Positions 22,201 through 31,942 of a stretch of DNA of 64,000 bases are shown here, piece after piece. The notes under the pieces are model-generated. The model searched no databases and was not told the origin of the DNA. It saw only the letters and a program-made list of their open reading frames with translations. Position numbers and translations under genes: made by a program. Source of the stretch: Lachnospiraceae bacterium (GTDB taxonomy: Bacteria > Bacillota > Clostridia > Lachnospirales > Lachnospiraceae); the NCBI GenBank assembly GCA_021771695.1, contig JAETON010000001.1:62001-126000 (forward strand), read 5' to 3'. Positions within the stretch are counted from its first letter, which is position 1, and the number at the start of each line of letters is the position of its first letter.

Positions 22201-22787
22201 ATATCTGTAACTCTCGTTAAGTTTTCCCTTTCTGCATCCAGTGACTTTTGTGTTTCACTTTTGTTTTTTTTGTACTTTACAATTCCGGCAGCTTCATCAA
22301 ATAATTCTCTGCGGTCCTCTGGTTTTCCACTTAAAATCTGGTCAATCTGGCCTTGTCCAATAATGGAATACCCTTCTTTTCCCACACCGGTATCAAAAAA
22401 TAATTCTACAATATCTTTCCTTCGGCAAGGACTTCCATTCATTAAATATTCACTTTCACCGGAACGGTAAACTCTTCTTGCCACCGTCACTTCCCCAAAC
22501 TGAATGGGCAGACTTCCATCACTATTATCCAAAGTAATTGCTACATAAGCCGAACCCATAGGCTTTCTAAGCTCTGTTCCTGAAAATATAACGTCTTCCA
22601 TTTTGGCACCGCGCAGCTGTTTGGCACTCTGCTCTCCAAGCACCCACCGGACAGCATCTGCAACATTACTCTTTCCGCTTCCATTTGGACCTACAATTCC
22701 AGTAATTCCGTTGTCAAATTTAAATATCATCTTATGGGCAAAAGATTTAAAACCATTGACTTCAATACTTTTTAAATACATGTCCAT
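19224..22787 (-). CDS. smc: Chromosome segregation protein SMC
   Basis: GPNGSGKSNVADAVRWVLGEQSAKQLRG N-terminus, coiled coils and hinge, C-terminal LSGGEKALTAIALLFAI. Confidence 0.97.
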   Translation of the reverse strand: MDMYLKSIEVNGFKSFAHKMIFKFDNGITGIVGPNGSGKSNVADAVRWVLGEQSAKQLRGAKMEDVIFSGTELRKPMGSAYVAITLDNSDGSLPIQFGEVTVARRVYRSGESEYLMNGSPCRRKDIVELFFDTGVGKEGYSIIGQGQIDQILSGKPEDRRELFDEAAGIVKYKKNKSETQKSLDAERENLTRVTDILTELDRQVGPLKRQSEKAKEYFIYRDQLKERDMKLFLLENNKLAAELETLDEKIEIAVREMKEANAKMEAAKAKYEEEDRRLNALKETISSVTEQISEGKVAIQRQEGEIKVLEEQINTEKTKEDHHISERERLEREIKEKQQQIQEIQQEAAKIRRQYENIKKVRVEKESEVAFFQKEMQELEEELSVLQQQLSDFNNSQMKVASQLERFHTVEEQLNVRIAGLEHQKQTLEKELSAGQADQQNLKSKITELKETKQTLEIQIRNRQRIIEKLQSERQELDQILSGKKEKYHRMHSNYETLRNMAERYDGYGFGIKKVMEQKPIVSGIIGAVADIIKVDQRYESAIETALGGSIQNIVTDTQNTAKQMIEFLKQNRYGRVTFLPLDAVKGKMFSRKEVLIEPGVIGPANELVSFEERYSGLFASLLGQVLVVKDMNAGIAIANKYHHSIRIVTLDGDALNRGGSMSGGAFKNKSNLLGRNREVKELENKLEQIRIKIQADEEKWKENTKKIKEYQETVVKLNGEYQQISLGLNTQEMSFAALCNQAKGMIERKDMLNQQIEALKQEKETAKDDASVLLDKKSDLEVANKTDEQKMQDIEEKLNHIHRQAEEESRAIGDIHMQAGQLKQKLEFEDSNYDRIHFELEKLQTELKQNLENAEDVSGAVKYIEAQIVKRKADIQDGTDNIQKQTKDLLEMQKEVESRTEIYKETMKEREEIMERANGFDKEVFRLSSAKEKQEERQQELLDYMWENYEITYNQARSRMGEEITESLSTLKEEISEIKSNIRKLGPVNVNAIEDYKAISERYEFMKKQYEDIVKAEAHLTGLIDELEDAMRRQFDEKFHDIREMFQKVFVELFGGGVARLELTEDDVLESGIRIIAQPPGKKLQNMMQLSGGEKALTAIALLFAIQNLKPSPFCLLDEIEAALDDSNVTRFAQYLHKLTKDTQFIVITHRRGTMMAADVLYGITMQEKGVSTQVSVNLIENDLDE

Positions 22788-22796
22788 CCTCTACTT

Positions 22797-23483
22797 TTAT
22801 TTTTTATATTTTTTAATAGCTTCAAATGCTGCATGCTGCTGGGCTGTTTTCTTACTTCTTCCAACGCCCATACCAATTACTTCATCACCCAGTCTTGCCT
22901 CTACCGTAAATTGTTTTTGATGATCCGGTCCTTCTTCTTTTACAAGTACATAATGAAGCGTCTCATTTCCTTCTCCCTGCACAATTTCCTGCAGCTGTGT
23001 CTTGGCATCAAAAAACAAAACTTTATTTTCTACATCTTTCAGCAGATAGGTTTCCACAAATTTTCTGGCAGATTCCAGCCCTTGATCCAAATAAACAGCA
23101 CCAATTACAGCTTCAAAAGCATCAGACAAAATAGAATCTCTCTCTCTTCCGCCTGTCATATCTTCTCCTTTGCTTAACAAAAGATATTCTCCCAATGCAA
23201 TATCTTTTGCACACATGGCTAACGTCGGCTCACACACTAAACTTGCTCTGAGTTTTGTAAGTTTCCCTTCTGGTTCCCTTTTATAAGTGCGGAATAAATA
23301 GTCACTAGTTACCAGTTCCAACACGGCATCTCCTAAAAATTCCAAACGTTCATTATTTTTCTCTTTACTCATTTTTCGTTCGTTTGCGTAAGAACTGTGA
23401 ATCAATGCATGATGAAGTAGTTTTGGATTCTGAAATGAAATTCCAATTTTCTTCTGGAATTCTTCTATATTTCTTTCTTTCAT
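22797..23483 (-). CDS. rnc: Ribonuclease III
   Basis: NERLEFLGDAVLELVTSDYL signature and C-terminal dsRBD (GVGRSKKTAQQHAAFEAI). Confidence 0.96.
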   Translation of the reverse strand: MKERNIEEFQKKIGISFQNPKLLHHALIHSSYANERKMSKEKNNERLEFLGDAVLELVTSDYLFRTYKREPEGKLTKLRASLVCEPTLAMCAKDIALGEYLLLSKGEDMTGGRERDSILSDAFEAVIGAVYLDQGLESARKFVETYLLKDVENKVLFFDAKTQLQEIVQGEGNETLHYVLVKEEGPDHQKQFTVEARLGDEVIGMGVGRSKKTAQQHAAFEAIKKYKK

Positions 23484-24487
23484 TACTTCTTTTCCTTTTC
23501 CTTTGAAATTCCTGCTTTAATTTTTTGATTAATTTCCTGCTCTGTAAATGTAATACATTGGATAATGGCATTTTTCATTTCTTTTGCCGTTGCAGAACCA
23601 TGAACTTTCACAACTAAGCCGTTTAAACCAAGCAGAGGTGCTCCGCCGTATTCTGATGCATCAAAGCGCTTCAATGTTTTTTTCAATGCAGGTTTTGCTA
23701 AAAGTGCACCGATTTTACTCTTTAGGGAACTCATCATTCCTGCCTTAATTTCTTTTACAAGAACTGCAGACAATCCTTCTGATAATTTTAAAATTACATT
23801 TCCCACAAATGCATCACATACAACAACATCTGCTGCTCCATAAGGTACATCTCTTGGCTCAATGCTGCCGGTAAAATTTAAATCTTCACATGCACGAAGC
23901 AAAGGTGCTGTTGCTTTTACCAGTTGATTGCCTTTTGCTTCTTCCATTCCAATATTAACCAAAGCAACTTTCGGAGAAGGAACTCCAATGACATGTTCCA
24001 TATATAGAGAACCCATCTTTGCAAATTCAACCAGATATTCTGGTTTTGCATCCATGTTTGCTCCTGCATCAATTAAAAGCATAACACCTTTTGCTGTTGG
24101 CATAATTGCCCCAAGAGGTGCTCTTTTAATTCCCTTGATTCGTCCTACGACAAATTGTCCGCCTACAAGAATTGCCCCGGAACTTCCTGCGGAAACAAAT
24201 GCATCTGCGGTTTGATCCTTCACCATCTTCATGGCAACCACCATGGAAGAATCTTTCTTCTTACGAATCGCTTCTACAGGAGATTCGTCACAAGAAATTT
24301 CTTCTTCTGCATTTACCACTTCAATCTGTTCACTTTTGTATTGATATTTTTTCAATTCTTCATGTATTCTTCCTGCTTTTCCTACAAGAAATACTTTGAT
24401 GTCATTTCTTTCATTTACTGCATCAATCGCACCTTTTACAATTTCTTCAGGAGCATTATCTCCACCCATTGCATCTAAGGCTACTTT
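23483..24487 (-). CDS. plsX: Phosphate acyltransferase PlsX
   Basis: MKVALDAMGGDNAPEEIVKGA..., VVCDAFVGNVILKLSEGL. Confidence 0.96.
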   Translation of the reverse strand, partial: KVALDAMGGDNAPEEIVKGAIDAVNERNDIKVFLVGKAGRIHEELKKYQYKSEQIEVVNAEEEISCDESPVEAIRKKKDSSMVVAMKMVKDQTADAFVSAGSSGAILVGGQFVVGRIKGIKRAPLGAIMPTAKGVMLLIDAGANMDAKPEYLVEFAKMGSLYMEHVIGVPSPKVALVNIGMEEAKGNQLVKATAPLLRACEDLNFTGSIEPRDVPYGAADVVVCDAFVGNVILKLSEGLSAVLVKEIKAGMMSSLKSKIGALLAKPALKKTLKRFDASEYGGAPLLGLNGLVVKVHGSATAKEMKNAIIQCITFTEQEINQKIKAGISKEKEKK

Positions 24488-24557
24488 CATTAATTTTTCC
24501 ATAAGTAACTCCTTTCTATTTGAGTTTCTCCATAATTAAAATTTCTTATGATATAAA

Positions 24558-24594
24558 GGAAAGCACCATACGTCTAAACGCATGATGCTTCCAA
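24558..24594 (-). terminator. Hairpin downstream of rpmF
   Basis: ggaaagcaccatacg...cgcatgatgcttcc stem with G-U pairs on the minus strand. Confidence 0.55.
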
Positions 24595-24616
24595 CAAATG
24601 TACGTCCCTCGTACAA

Positions 24617-24802
24617 TTATTCAGCGTGTGCTGAAACAATTTCTTTTTTATTGTAAGATCCGCAGGCTTTACATACTCTGTGAGGCATCATCAGTGCACC
24701 ACATTTGCTGCATTTCACAAGTGTTGGAGCAGTCATCTTCCAGTTTGCTCTACGTTTGTTTCTTCTTCCTTTGGATGATTTATTCTTTGGACAAATTGAC
24801 AT
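24617..24802 (-). CDS. rpmF: 50S ribosomal protein L32
   Basis: MSICPKNKSSKGRRNKRRANWKM... CSKCGALMMPHRVCKACGSY. The ORF-track start is upstream of the true start. Confidence 0.96.
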   Translation of the reverse strand: MSICPKNKSSKGRRNKRRANWKMTAPTLVKCSKCGALMMPHRVCKACGSYNKKEIVSAHAE

Positions 24803-24806
24803 TGGT

Positions 24807-25322
24807 TTACACCTCCTTAAAATTCTTAAAAATATCCTGAATCGCTGCCATACGCGGGTCTGCCACCGTACGATCGCAGCCACACTCTTTCTCATTCAGA
24901 TTTGTTCCGCATACCGGGCAAAGCCCTTTACAGTCTTCTCTGCAAAGGAGTTTTGACGGAAGTTTCGGAACAACTTCATCGAAGATAAGCACGTCCAGAT
25001 CCAGAGACTTATCGTCCAGATAAGAAAATTCTCCGTCTGTCTTGTCCAGATGTTCAAAATCCACTTCTTCCATAACATTCAAAATTACAGCATATGACAC
25101 CTCGTTAAGGCATCGGTCACATGGAATTCCCAGAGTAATCTCTGTCTGAAATTCCCATGATACTGTGTTCTTCCCTGTATTTTTCAGCACCAGTGGAAAT
25201 GTCTCTTTCTTACGGATGGGATAAGACACACCTCTAAGCTTAATCTCCTCCATATCAATGGATGCTTCCACTGTCTCTGTATAATTCATGGCTGAAATAA
25301 ATTTTGATAACTGAATCTTCAT
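24807..25322 (-). CDS. YceD/DUF177 family protein
   Basis: CRENCKGLCPVCGTNLNEKECGC-type motif; directly upstream of rpmF as commonly seen. Confidence 0.9.
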   Translation of the reverse strand: MKIQLSKFISAMNYTETVEASIDMEEIKLRGVSYPIRKKETFPLVLKNTGKNTVSWEFQTEITLGIPCDRCLNEVSYAVILNVMEEVDFEHLDKTDGEFSYLDDKSLDLDVLIFDEVVPKLPSKLLCREDCKGLCPVCGTNLNEKECGCDRTVADPRMAAIQDIFKNFKEV

Positions 25323-25350
25323 ACTATCTCCTAAAAAATCATACCGTACT

Positions 25351-25379
25351 ATTATACGAATGCCTCAGCAGTTTGTCAA
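25351..25379 (-). promoter_or_regulatory. Consensus sigma-A promoter for the yceD-rpmF-plsX-rnc-smc-ftsY-ilvA operon
   Basis: Minus strand TTGACA - 17 nt - TATAAT, perfect consensus, about 30 nt upstream of the yceD start. Confidence 0.85.
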
Positions 25380-25397
25380 GAAATTTCCCTTACTTTT

Positions 25398-26591
25398 TTA
25401 TTTTACCAGTGCAACCGTATCTCGTGCAATCATCAGTTCTTCATTGGTTGGAACACAAAGCAATGCAACCTTAGAATCTTCTGTTGAAATCACTGCTGCT
25501 TCCCCATGAACATCATTCTTTTCATCATCAATCTTGGCACCAAGATATCCCAGATACTCACAAATTGCAGCTCGTGTAAGATTATCATTTTCTCCAAGTC
25601 CTGCAGTAAATGCAATCGCATCTACACCATTCATAGCGGCTGTATAAGCTCCAATATATTTTGCAACACGGTAAGCATATGCATCTAATGCTGCTGCAGC
25701 TGCTTTATTTCCTTCGTCCTTAGCTGCTTTTACATCTCTAAAGTCAGAAGATACACCGCCGGACAAACCATATACACCAGATTCCTTATTTAAAATATTT
25801 AATACTTCTGATGCAGTCTTGTTTTCTTTATTTGCAATAAATTCAATAATTGCAGGGTCCATATCTCCAGAACGTGTTCCCATAATTAAACCTTCTAATG
25901 GTGTTAGTCCCATAGAAGTATCGACAGATTTTCCTCCCTTAACAGCTGTAACGCTGGCACCATTTCCAAGATGACAGACAATGATTTTTAAATCTTTGAT
26001 ATCTTTTCCAAGCATTTTTGCTGCTTCTGAGGAAACAAACTGATGAGAAGTTCCATGGAATCCATAACGGCGGATTCCGTCTTCATCATAATATTTGCGT
26101 GGAATTCCATATAAATATGCTTTTTCCGGCATTGTCTGATGGAATGCTGTATCAAATACTGCTGCCATCGGAAGATTCGGCATCAGTTCCTGACATGCAC
26201 GCACACCAATTAATCCTGCCGGATTATGAAGCGGTGCAAACACGCTGCATTCTTCTACTTCTTTTATAACTTCTTCTGTAATAATACAGGATTTTGTAAA
26301 TTTCTCGCCGCCATGCACGATACGGTGTCCCACTGCACCGATCTCATCCAAGCTTTCTACTACACCGTTTTCCTTATCTGTTAACTGTTCCAGTACAATT
26401 CCAATGGCCGTTTTGTGATCCGGCATTGCAGGTGTTGTCTGAATCTTATCTTTTCCTGCCGGCTGATGTGTTAATGCACCATCGATTCCAATTCTTTCAC
26501 ATAATCCCTTTGCCAGAACTTCTTCTGTCTGAGAATCAATCAACTGATATTTTAAAGATGAGCTTCCGCAATTAATAACTAAAACTTTCAT
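25398..26591 (-). CDS. ackA: Acetate kinase
   Basis: MKVLVINCGSSSLKYQLID, TRSGDMDPAI. Confidence 0.97.
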   Translation of the reverse strand: MKVLVINCGSSSLKYQLIDSQTEEVLAKGLCERIGIDGALTHQPAGKDKIQTTPAMPDHKTAIGIVLEQLTDKENGVVESLDEIGAVGHRIVHGGEKFTKSCIITEEVIKEVEECSVFAPLHNPAGLIGVRACQELMPNLPMAAVFDTAFHQTMPEKAYLYGIPRKYYDEDGIRRYGFHGTSHQFVSSEAAKMLGKDIKDLKIIVCHLGNGASVTAVKGGKSVDTSMGLTPLEGLIMGTRSGDMDPAIIEFIANKENKTASEVLNILNKESGVYGLSGGVSSDFRDVKAAKDEGNKAAAAALDAYAYRVAKYIGAYTAAMNGVDAIAFTAGLGENDNLTRAAICEYLGYLGAKIDDEKNDVHGEAAVISTEDSKVALLCVPTNEELMIARDTVALVK

Positions 26592-26622
26592 TCTTCCTAT
26601 ATTCCTTTCATCCCGATTCTTT

Positions 26623-27633
26623 TTACGCTTCTGCTTCTAACGCTGCTGCCTGTACTGCTGTGATTGCAACCGCACCTACAATATCAGATGCGCTGCATCC
26701 TCTGGACAAGTCATTGATTGGTTTTGCAATTCCCTGTGTAATTGGTCCATAAGCCTGTGCATTTCCCAGTCTTTGAACCAGTTTGTATCCAATATTACCG
26801 GCATCCAAATCCGGGAACACTAATACATTTGCTTTCCCCGCTACCTGACTGTCTCTAGGCGCTTTGGAAGCTGCTACTTCCGGAACGATAGCTGCATCTA
26901 ACTGCAATTCACCGCAAATCAAATACTGCGGATATTTTTCTTTTGCAATCTCTGTAGCTTCTACAACCTTTGTTACATCATCATGTTTTGCACTTCCGCA
27001 GGTTGAATGAGATAACATTGCAACTCTTGCAGTTTCCCCAATTAACTGTTCAAATGTTTTTGCAGAACTTGAAGCAATGGCTGCCAGCTGCTCTGGATTT
27101 GGATTCTGATTCAATCCGCAGTCTGCAAATACAAAACATCCATTGGCTCCCATCTCTTTCACCTGTGTATCCATCAGCATAAATGCAGAAACAATTTCTG
27201 TATTTGGAGCAGTCTTTACAACCTGCAATGCTGCACGAAGTACATTTGCTGATGAATTAATAGCACCTGCTACCATTCCATCTGCATCTCCGACACGTAC
27301 CATCGTTGCTCCAAAGAATAATGGATTGGACAAAAGAATCTCTTTTGCATCTTCCGGCAAAAGTCCTTTACTCTTTCTTGCCTCACATAAAGATGCAATA
27401 TATGTATTCAGATTTCCACACTCTGCAGGATTCACAAAAGATGCACCAGAAATATCCAGTCCTTCCGCTTTTGCTTTAATTTCATCCTCTTTTCCAACCA
27501 AAATAATATCTGCAAGTTCTTCTTTCAATATGTCTGCTGCTGCTGTCAATGTTCTGATGTCGCTTGTCTCAGGCAAAACAACCGTTTTCTTATTTGCCTT
27601 TGCTTTCTCTTTAATCTCATCAATAAAACTCAT
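26623..27633 (-). CDS. pta: Phosphate acetyltransferase
   Basis: MSFIDEIKEKAKANKKTVVLPE..., VFPDLDAGNIGYKLVQRLGNAQAYGPITQG. Confidence 0.96.
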   Translation of the reverse strand: MSFIDEIKEKAKANKKTVVLPETSDIRTLTAAADILKEELADIILVGKEDEIKAKAEGLDISGASFVNPAECGNLNTYIASLCEARKSKGLLPEDAKEILLSNPLFFGATMVRVGDADGMVAGAINSSANVLRAALQVVKTAPNTEIVSAFMLMDTQVKEMGANGCFVFADCGLNQNPNPEQLAAIASSSAKTFEQLIGETARVAMLSHSTCGSAKHDDVTKVVEATEIAKEKYPQYLICGELQLDAAIVPEVAASKAPRDSQVAGKANVLVFPDLDAGNIGYKLVQRLGNAQAYGPITQGIAKPINDLSRGCSASDIVGAVAITAVQAAALEAEA

Positions 27634-27682
27634 TTACGTTGCTCCTTTCAACTTTCTCAAAAGATGAATTTAATCCACTTGA

Positions 27683-27711
27683 ATTATACAACATCCTCGC
27701 CTTGTATACAA
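27683..27711 (-). promoter_or_regulatory. Predicted sigma-A promoter for pta-ackA
   Basis: Minus strand TTGTAT - 17 nt - TATAAT upstream of pta. Confidence 0.65.
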
Positions 27712-27966
27712 TATTGCATTTGTATTTTTCGTTATACATTTCGCCCAAATCACCCTAAAAATAATGATTTGAAACTATCACAAAACTATATATATTCTAC
27801 ATTCTTTTGTCGTATATGACAAGATGCTCTTTCCCTATTTTTCATTTTTTGTGCAGTTTTACTTTTTTTTCATTCTCGTTTATAATATTTTTACCGAAAA
27901 AAATCAGAAAAGAATTTCATTCTATGGAATTCTCTTCTCAAATCACAGAAAGGATGCTTTCATTTT

Positions 27967-29181
27967 ATGAAAATTGCTGCAATTATTTGCGAGTATAACC
28001 CGTTTCATAACGGACATGCATATCATATCAAAAAGACAAAAGAAGAAACCGGTGCAGATTATATCATCGCACTGATGAGTGGAAATTATGTGCAAAGAGG
28101 TACACCGGCTGTTATGGAAAAACACCTGCGTGCTAAAATGGCTTTAGAAAACGGCGCTGATTTAGTGATCGAACTCCCTCTATATTTTGCCTGTGCATCG
28201 GCACCTTACTTTGCTCTTGGCAGTGCAGCACTTTTAAATCAACTGGGTATTGTGGACATACTTTCTTTTGGCAGTGAATGCGGCAGCACAGATCTCTTAT
28301 ATGAAATCGCTTCCTTCCTCTATTACCACGAAGAAGATATTGCTGCAAAAACTGCATATTATACAAGTTTGGGACATCCTTATCCTAAAGCACGGGAAAC
28401 AGCCCTCCGAGACCTTTGTTCCAATAACAGATGGACTGCTGTTTTAAAAGAGCCAAATAATATTCTGGGATTAGAATATATCAAAGCACTGATCCGCTTA
28501 AATAGTTCCATACAGCCTTTTTGCATTTCCAGAAAAGAAAGCAGCCATCACGAAAACTATTTACGCACATCCATCAGTTCTGCCAGCTCTATACGAAATG
28601 AATTGGAAAAACAGCCAGATTTAACTTCTGTATTTCCACAAATTCCAGATAACTGCCACAGTCTATTATCAGAACACTTTCAAAAAGATTTTCCGATTTT
28701 ACTTGATGATTTTTCTACAGTTTTGAAAACAGCCCTGATTCAAAATAATACCTTTACTGATTTTTGGGAAATTTCCCTGGATTTTCAAAACAGTATTCAA
28801 AAACATTACCGTCCGGACCTATCTTTTACAGAATACATCACTTCCTGCAAAAGCCGGAATTTAACTTGGACACGCATCAGCCGGAATCTGCTGCATATTA
28901 TGCTTGGAATTACTGAAAAACACCGGAATATTATTAAAAATCTTGATTTCCTGCCTTATTACCAGATTTTGGGGTTCCAAGAAGATGCCTCCTTTTTAAT
29001 CTCCAAAATCAAAGAAAATTGTCCGCTTCCTATGGTCCGTCATCTGCGCCCGTGGAAAGATTCTCTTTCTGCGCAGCAGTTATATCTTTTAGATACAGAG
29101 CAAAAAGCAAATCAATTGTATCGTATGATTCTTGGCGAAAAATTCGGTTGTATTTGGAAAGATGAACAAATTATCGTCTAG
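27967..29181 (+). CDS. tmcAL: tRNA(Met) cytidine acetate ligase-like nucleotidyltransferase (TmcAL/YlbM)
   Basis: MKIAAIICEYNPFHNGHAYHIKKTKEETGADYIIALMSGNYVQRGTPA. Confidence 0.92.
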   Translation: MKIAAIICEYNPFHNGHAYHIKKTKEETGADYIIALMSGNYVQRGTPAVMEKHLRAKMALENGADLVIELPLYFACASAPYFALGSAALLNQLGIVDILSFGSECGSTDLLYEIASFLYYHEEDIAAKTAYYTSLGHPYPKARETALRDLCSNNRWTAVLKEPNNILGLEYIKALIRLNSSIQPFCISRKESSHHENYLRTSISSASSIRNELEKQPDLTSVFPQIPDNCHSLLSEHFQKDFPILLDDFSTVLKTALIQNNTFTDFWEISLDFQNSIQKHYRPDLSFTEYITSCKSRNLTWTRISRNLLHIMLGITEKHRNIIKNLDFLPYYQILGFQEDASFLISKIKENCPLPMVRHLRPWKDSLSAQQLYLLDTEQKANQLYRMILGEKFGCIWKDEQIIV

Positions 29182-29187
29182 ATTTCT

Positions 29188-29230
29188 CTCCCGGCACATA
29201 AAATAATAGCAGTTATTTTGATGCCGGGAG
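29188..29230 (+). promoter_or_regulatory. Hairpin overlapping the Shine-Dalgarno of the ylbJ-like gene
   Basis: CTCCCGGCA (29188-29196) pairs with TGCCGGGAG (29222-29230); inner AAAATAA/TTATTTT pairing; SD GGGAGG lies at 29226-29231. Confidence 0.6.
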
Positions 29231-29236
29231 GTTTTT

Positions 29237-30148
29237 ATGAAAAAAATACAATATCAGCTTTTTCTTCTGTTTTTCACCGGAATTCTTCTTGCGTTTCCAC
29301 AATATTCTGTAGAAGGAGCCAGAAATGGGCTTTTTCTTTGGTCTGGGACAATTGTCCCGACACTTCTTCCCTTTTTACTTCTGACCGGTTTCATGAATAA
29401 ATACCAAACACTCCACTACGTGTCTTGGCTGTTTTTTCCAATATACCGGAAATTCCCCGCTCTCAACAAAAATCTTGCTTACACACTGGTTTTAGGTTTC
29501 TTTTGCGGATATCCTCTTGGAGGAAAAATTATCAATGACTTGGTTTTGTCTGGTTCTTACACAAAAAAAGAAGGGCAAAGCCTTCTTGCAGTATGCAATA
29601 ACGTAAGTCCTATGTTCACCATTGGATATACGATTACTTTGATCCTTCATTCAAAAATTTCTGTTCCACGATTCCTTTTCTGCCTTTATGCGCCAAATAT
29701 TTGTTACTTTTTTTTGATACTCCGACTTCACCGCAATCAAGGGTTTTTCCACACCCATCAAAAAAAGCAGCTGATTTCTCTACAAAAGACAATCGATGAA
29801 ATTATTTTTGACAGCCTCCGCTCCATTTTTACCATCGGAATCTATATTATGATTTTTTCCATTGGTGCAAACCTGCTCACTGCAGTTCATTCATTCCCTT
29901 TGATTACGAATCTTTCCATTGGTTGTTTAGAAATCACCACTGGAATCACTCACTTTGGAACCTTAGCACTTTCTTTTCCCCAAAAAATCTCTGCACTTTG
30001 TGCCATCAGCTCCTTTGGAGGTCTGTGCAGTATCGCACAGACCGGAAGTGTCTGTCAAAAAAGCGGCCTGTCCATGGTTTCTTACACAATCACCAAAGCT
30101 TTTTTTGCCTGCATCAGTGGATTTTTGGCTTTCTTTTTATTCTCCTGA
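29237..30148 (+). CDS. ylbJ: Sporulation integral membrane protein YlbJ-like (nucleoside-recognition membrane protein)
   Basis: Multi-TM protein with GTIVPTLLPFLLLTGFM and GFFCGYPLGGKI motifs of the YlbJ/SpmA family. Confidence 0.8.
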   Translation: MKKIQYQLFLLFFTGILLAFPQYSVEGARNGLFLWSGTIVPTLLPFLLLTGFMNKYQTLHYVSWLFFPIYRKFPALNKNLAYTLVLGFFCGYPLGGKIINDLVLSGSYTKKEGQSLLAVCNNVSPMFTIGYTITLILHSKISVPRFLFCLYAPNICYFFLILRLHRNQGFFHTHQKKQLISLQKTIDEIIFDSLRSIFTIGIYIMIFSIGANLLTAVHSFPLITNLSIGCLEITTGITHFGTLALSFPQKISALCAISSFGGLCSIAQTGSVCQKSGLSMVSYTITKAFFACISGFLAFFLFS

Positions 30149-30742
30149 AATAAAATCTTCCACAGTTCTTGTTTTGGCCCGTGTCATAGAAACACCGGAA
30201 AGCTGGTCATCAATTTCTTTTGCATTGACACCAATAGATTCCAAATCAGAATCCAGCATATGAATCAATTGACCGAAAACACTTTGCTGTGCTTCTTTTA
30301 CGCTTTCTACATATCCCTGCACATCTTCCATAATTTCTCTGGCATACTGCAATGCTCCCACGCGGATCTGATCTGCCTCTTCATTGGCGTTATGTATTAA
30401 GCCCTGTGCATGATTTTGTGCTGTATTTTCAATATCTTCCGCACGCATCTTTGCCATTTCAACAATTTCATTCTGATCAATCAATGTTCCCGCTTCTGCA
30501 GCTGCCTGGTTCACCATTTCCTGTGCTTTGATTCTGGCTTCTTCCAAAATAGATTCCTTACTCATAATAATCTTATGGCTTCGTTCTACTTCCCCCGGAA
30601 TCTGTTTTCTCAATTCCTCAATCACTGTCAACAATACATCTTTATCAATCACAATCTTCCCTGGACTGAACCTTGCCGGCTTCGCCTCATCAATCAAAAC
30701 CTCAATATCATCTATCATTTCGTGTAAATACTTTTCACTCAT
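30137..30742 (-). CDS. Coiled-coil protein (ATPase subunit-like/DivIVA-like)
   Basis: Long heptad-rich helix (ILEEARIKAQEMVNQAAAEAGTLIDQNEIVEMAKMRAEDIENTAQNHAQG); no clear catalytic motif. Confidence 0.6.
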   Translation of the reverse strand: MSEKYLHEMIDDIEVLIDEAKPARFSPGKIVIDKDVLLTVIEELRKQIPGEVERSHKIIMSKESILEEARIKAQEMVNQAAAEAGTLIDQNEIVEMAKMRAEDIENTAQNHAQGLIHNANEEADQIRVGALQYAREIMEDVQGYVESVKEAQQSVFGQLIHMLDSDLESIGVNAKEIDDQLSGVSMTRAKTRTVEDFISGE

Positions 30743-30754
30743 GCTCCGGGCCTC

Positions 30755-31234
30755 CTATTTCCCAAATTTTTTCTTAAGGCATTCTTCCACATATGGAGGC
30801 ACCATATCTGATACATCTCCCCCATAGGAAGCAATCTCTTTTACAATCGTTGAACTTACATATGCATATTCAATGCTTGTCGTAAAAAACATCGTATCCA
30901 GTTGTTTGTTCAGCTTACTATTGATTTGTGCGATTTGAAGTTCATATTCAAAATCTGTCACTGCTCGAAGTCCCCGCACAGACACATTGGCATTCTGCTC
31001 TCTGGCAAAATCCACTAAAAGTCCCGAAAAAGAAGTCACCTCCACATTATTTAAATGTTTCGTTGTCTCCCGGATCATGTCTACTTTCTCTTCTGTCGTA
31101 AACAACGGGGTTTTCGCACTATTCACAAGAACCGCAATCACCAATTTATTAAATACTTTTGCAGATCTTTCAATAATATCTAAATGTCCGGCAGTGACCG
31201 GATCAAAACTTCCCGGATACACGGCAATACTCAT
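30755..31234 (-). CDS. coaD: Phosphopantetheine adenylyltransferase
   Basis: [40 protein letters not shown]. Confidence 0.97.
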   Translation of the reverse strand: MSIAVYPGSFDPVTAGHLDIIERSAKVFNKLVIAVLVNSAKTPLFTTEEKVDMIRETTKHLNNVEVTSFSGLLVDFAREQNANVSVRGLRAVTDFEYELQIAQINSKLNKQLDTMFFTTSIEYAYVSSTIVKEIASYGGDVSDMVPPYVEECLKKKFGK

Positions 31235-31246
31235 CTTACTATCCTC

Positions 31247-31795
31247 CTAAGCTTTCCTCAAAAATGTATGTTTATTGGTCTTATATTTTTTGACACGTAC
31301 AATCTGAAGGTGTTTAAACCATGCTTCTTCAATCTCTGTATCCAAAGCTGATTCTACAATCACTGTCGTGTCCGGACCGCAGATGGAAGACTGATCCAGC
31401 AAAGTCAAAATCTTTTCTTCAAATCCTTTCCTGTAGGGAGGGTCCATAAAAATAAAATCAAATACATTTCCATTTAGTTTCTGTATGGCAGAGACAGCAT
31501 CCATTGCCAGAACTCTGGCTCGTCCGCCCAAATGGGTATGTCCAAGATTCTCTCGAATACATCTTAGCGGCTTTCCTGCACTTTCTACAAAATATGCCTG
31601 TGCGGCACCTCTGCTCAGTGCTTCGATTCCTATTCCTCCGCTTCCTGCAAATATATCCAAAAACAAGCAGCCGGGAATATCATATTGGATCATATTAAAC
31701 AATGTTTCTTTGATCCGATCCTGCGTCGGTCTGGTTTCCATACCTTCAATCGTCTTTAATTTTAAACTTTTTGCACTTCCAGCTATGACTCTCAT
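31247..31795 (-). CDS. rsmD: 16S rRNA (guanine966-N2)-methyltransferase RsmD
   Basis: MRVIAGSAKSLKLKTIEGMETRPTQDRIKETLFN, DIFAGSGGIGIEALSRGA, FMDPPY. Confidence 0.95.
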   Translation of the reverse strand: MRVIAGSAKSLKLKTIEGMETRPTQDRIKETLFNMIQYDIPGCLFLDIFAGSGGIGIEALSRGAAQAYFVESAGKPLRCIRENLGHTHLGGRARVLAMDAVSAIQKLNGNVFDFIFMDPPYRKGFEEKILTLLDQSSICGPDTTVIVESALDTEIEEAWFKHLQIVRVKKYKTNKHTFLRKA

Positions 31796-31869
31796 ACACA
31801 AACATTCCTTATTTTTTACTTTTCTTTATTTTATTATATATAGAAATTTTGTCAACCAAATAAGGAAAA

Positions 31870-31895
31870 AGCAGCGAAACTTTCTTTTCGCTGCT
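31870..31895 (-). terminator. Terminator of the SASP gene
   Basis: AGCAGCGAAA..TTTCGCTGCT, 10-bp perfect stem followed on the minus strand by TTTTTCC. Confidence 0.8.
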
Positions 31896-31942
31896 CCTTC
31901 CGGTATGATTGTTATTTTATCTTTTGTACTTTCTTTTGTGAA

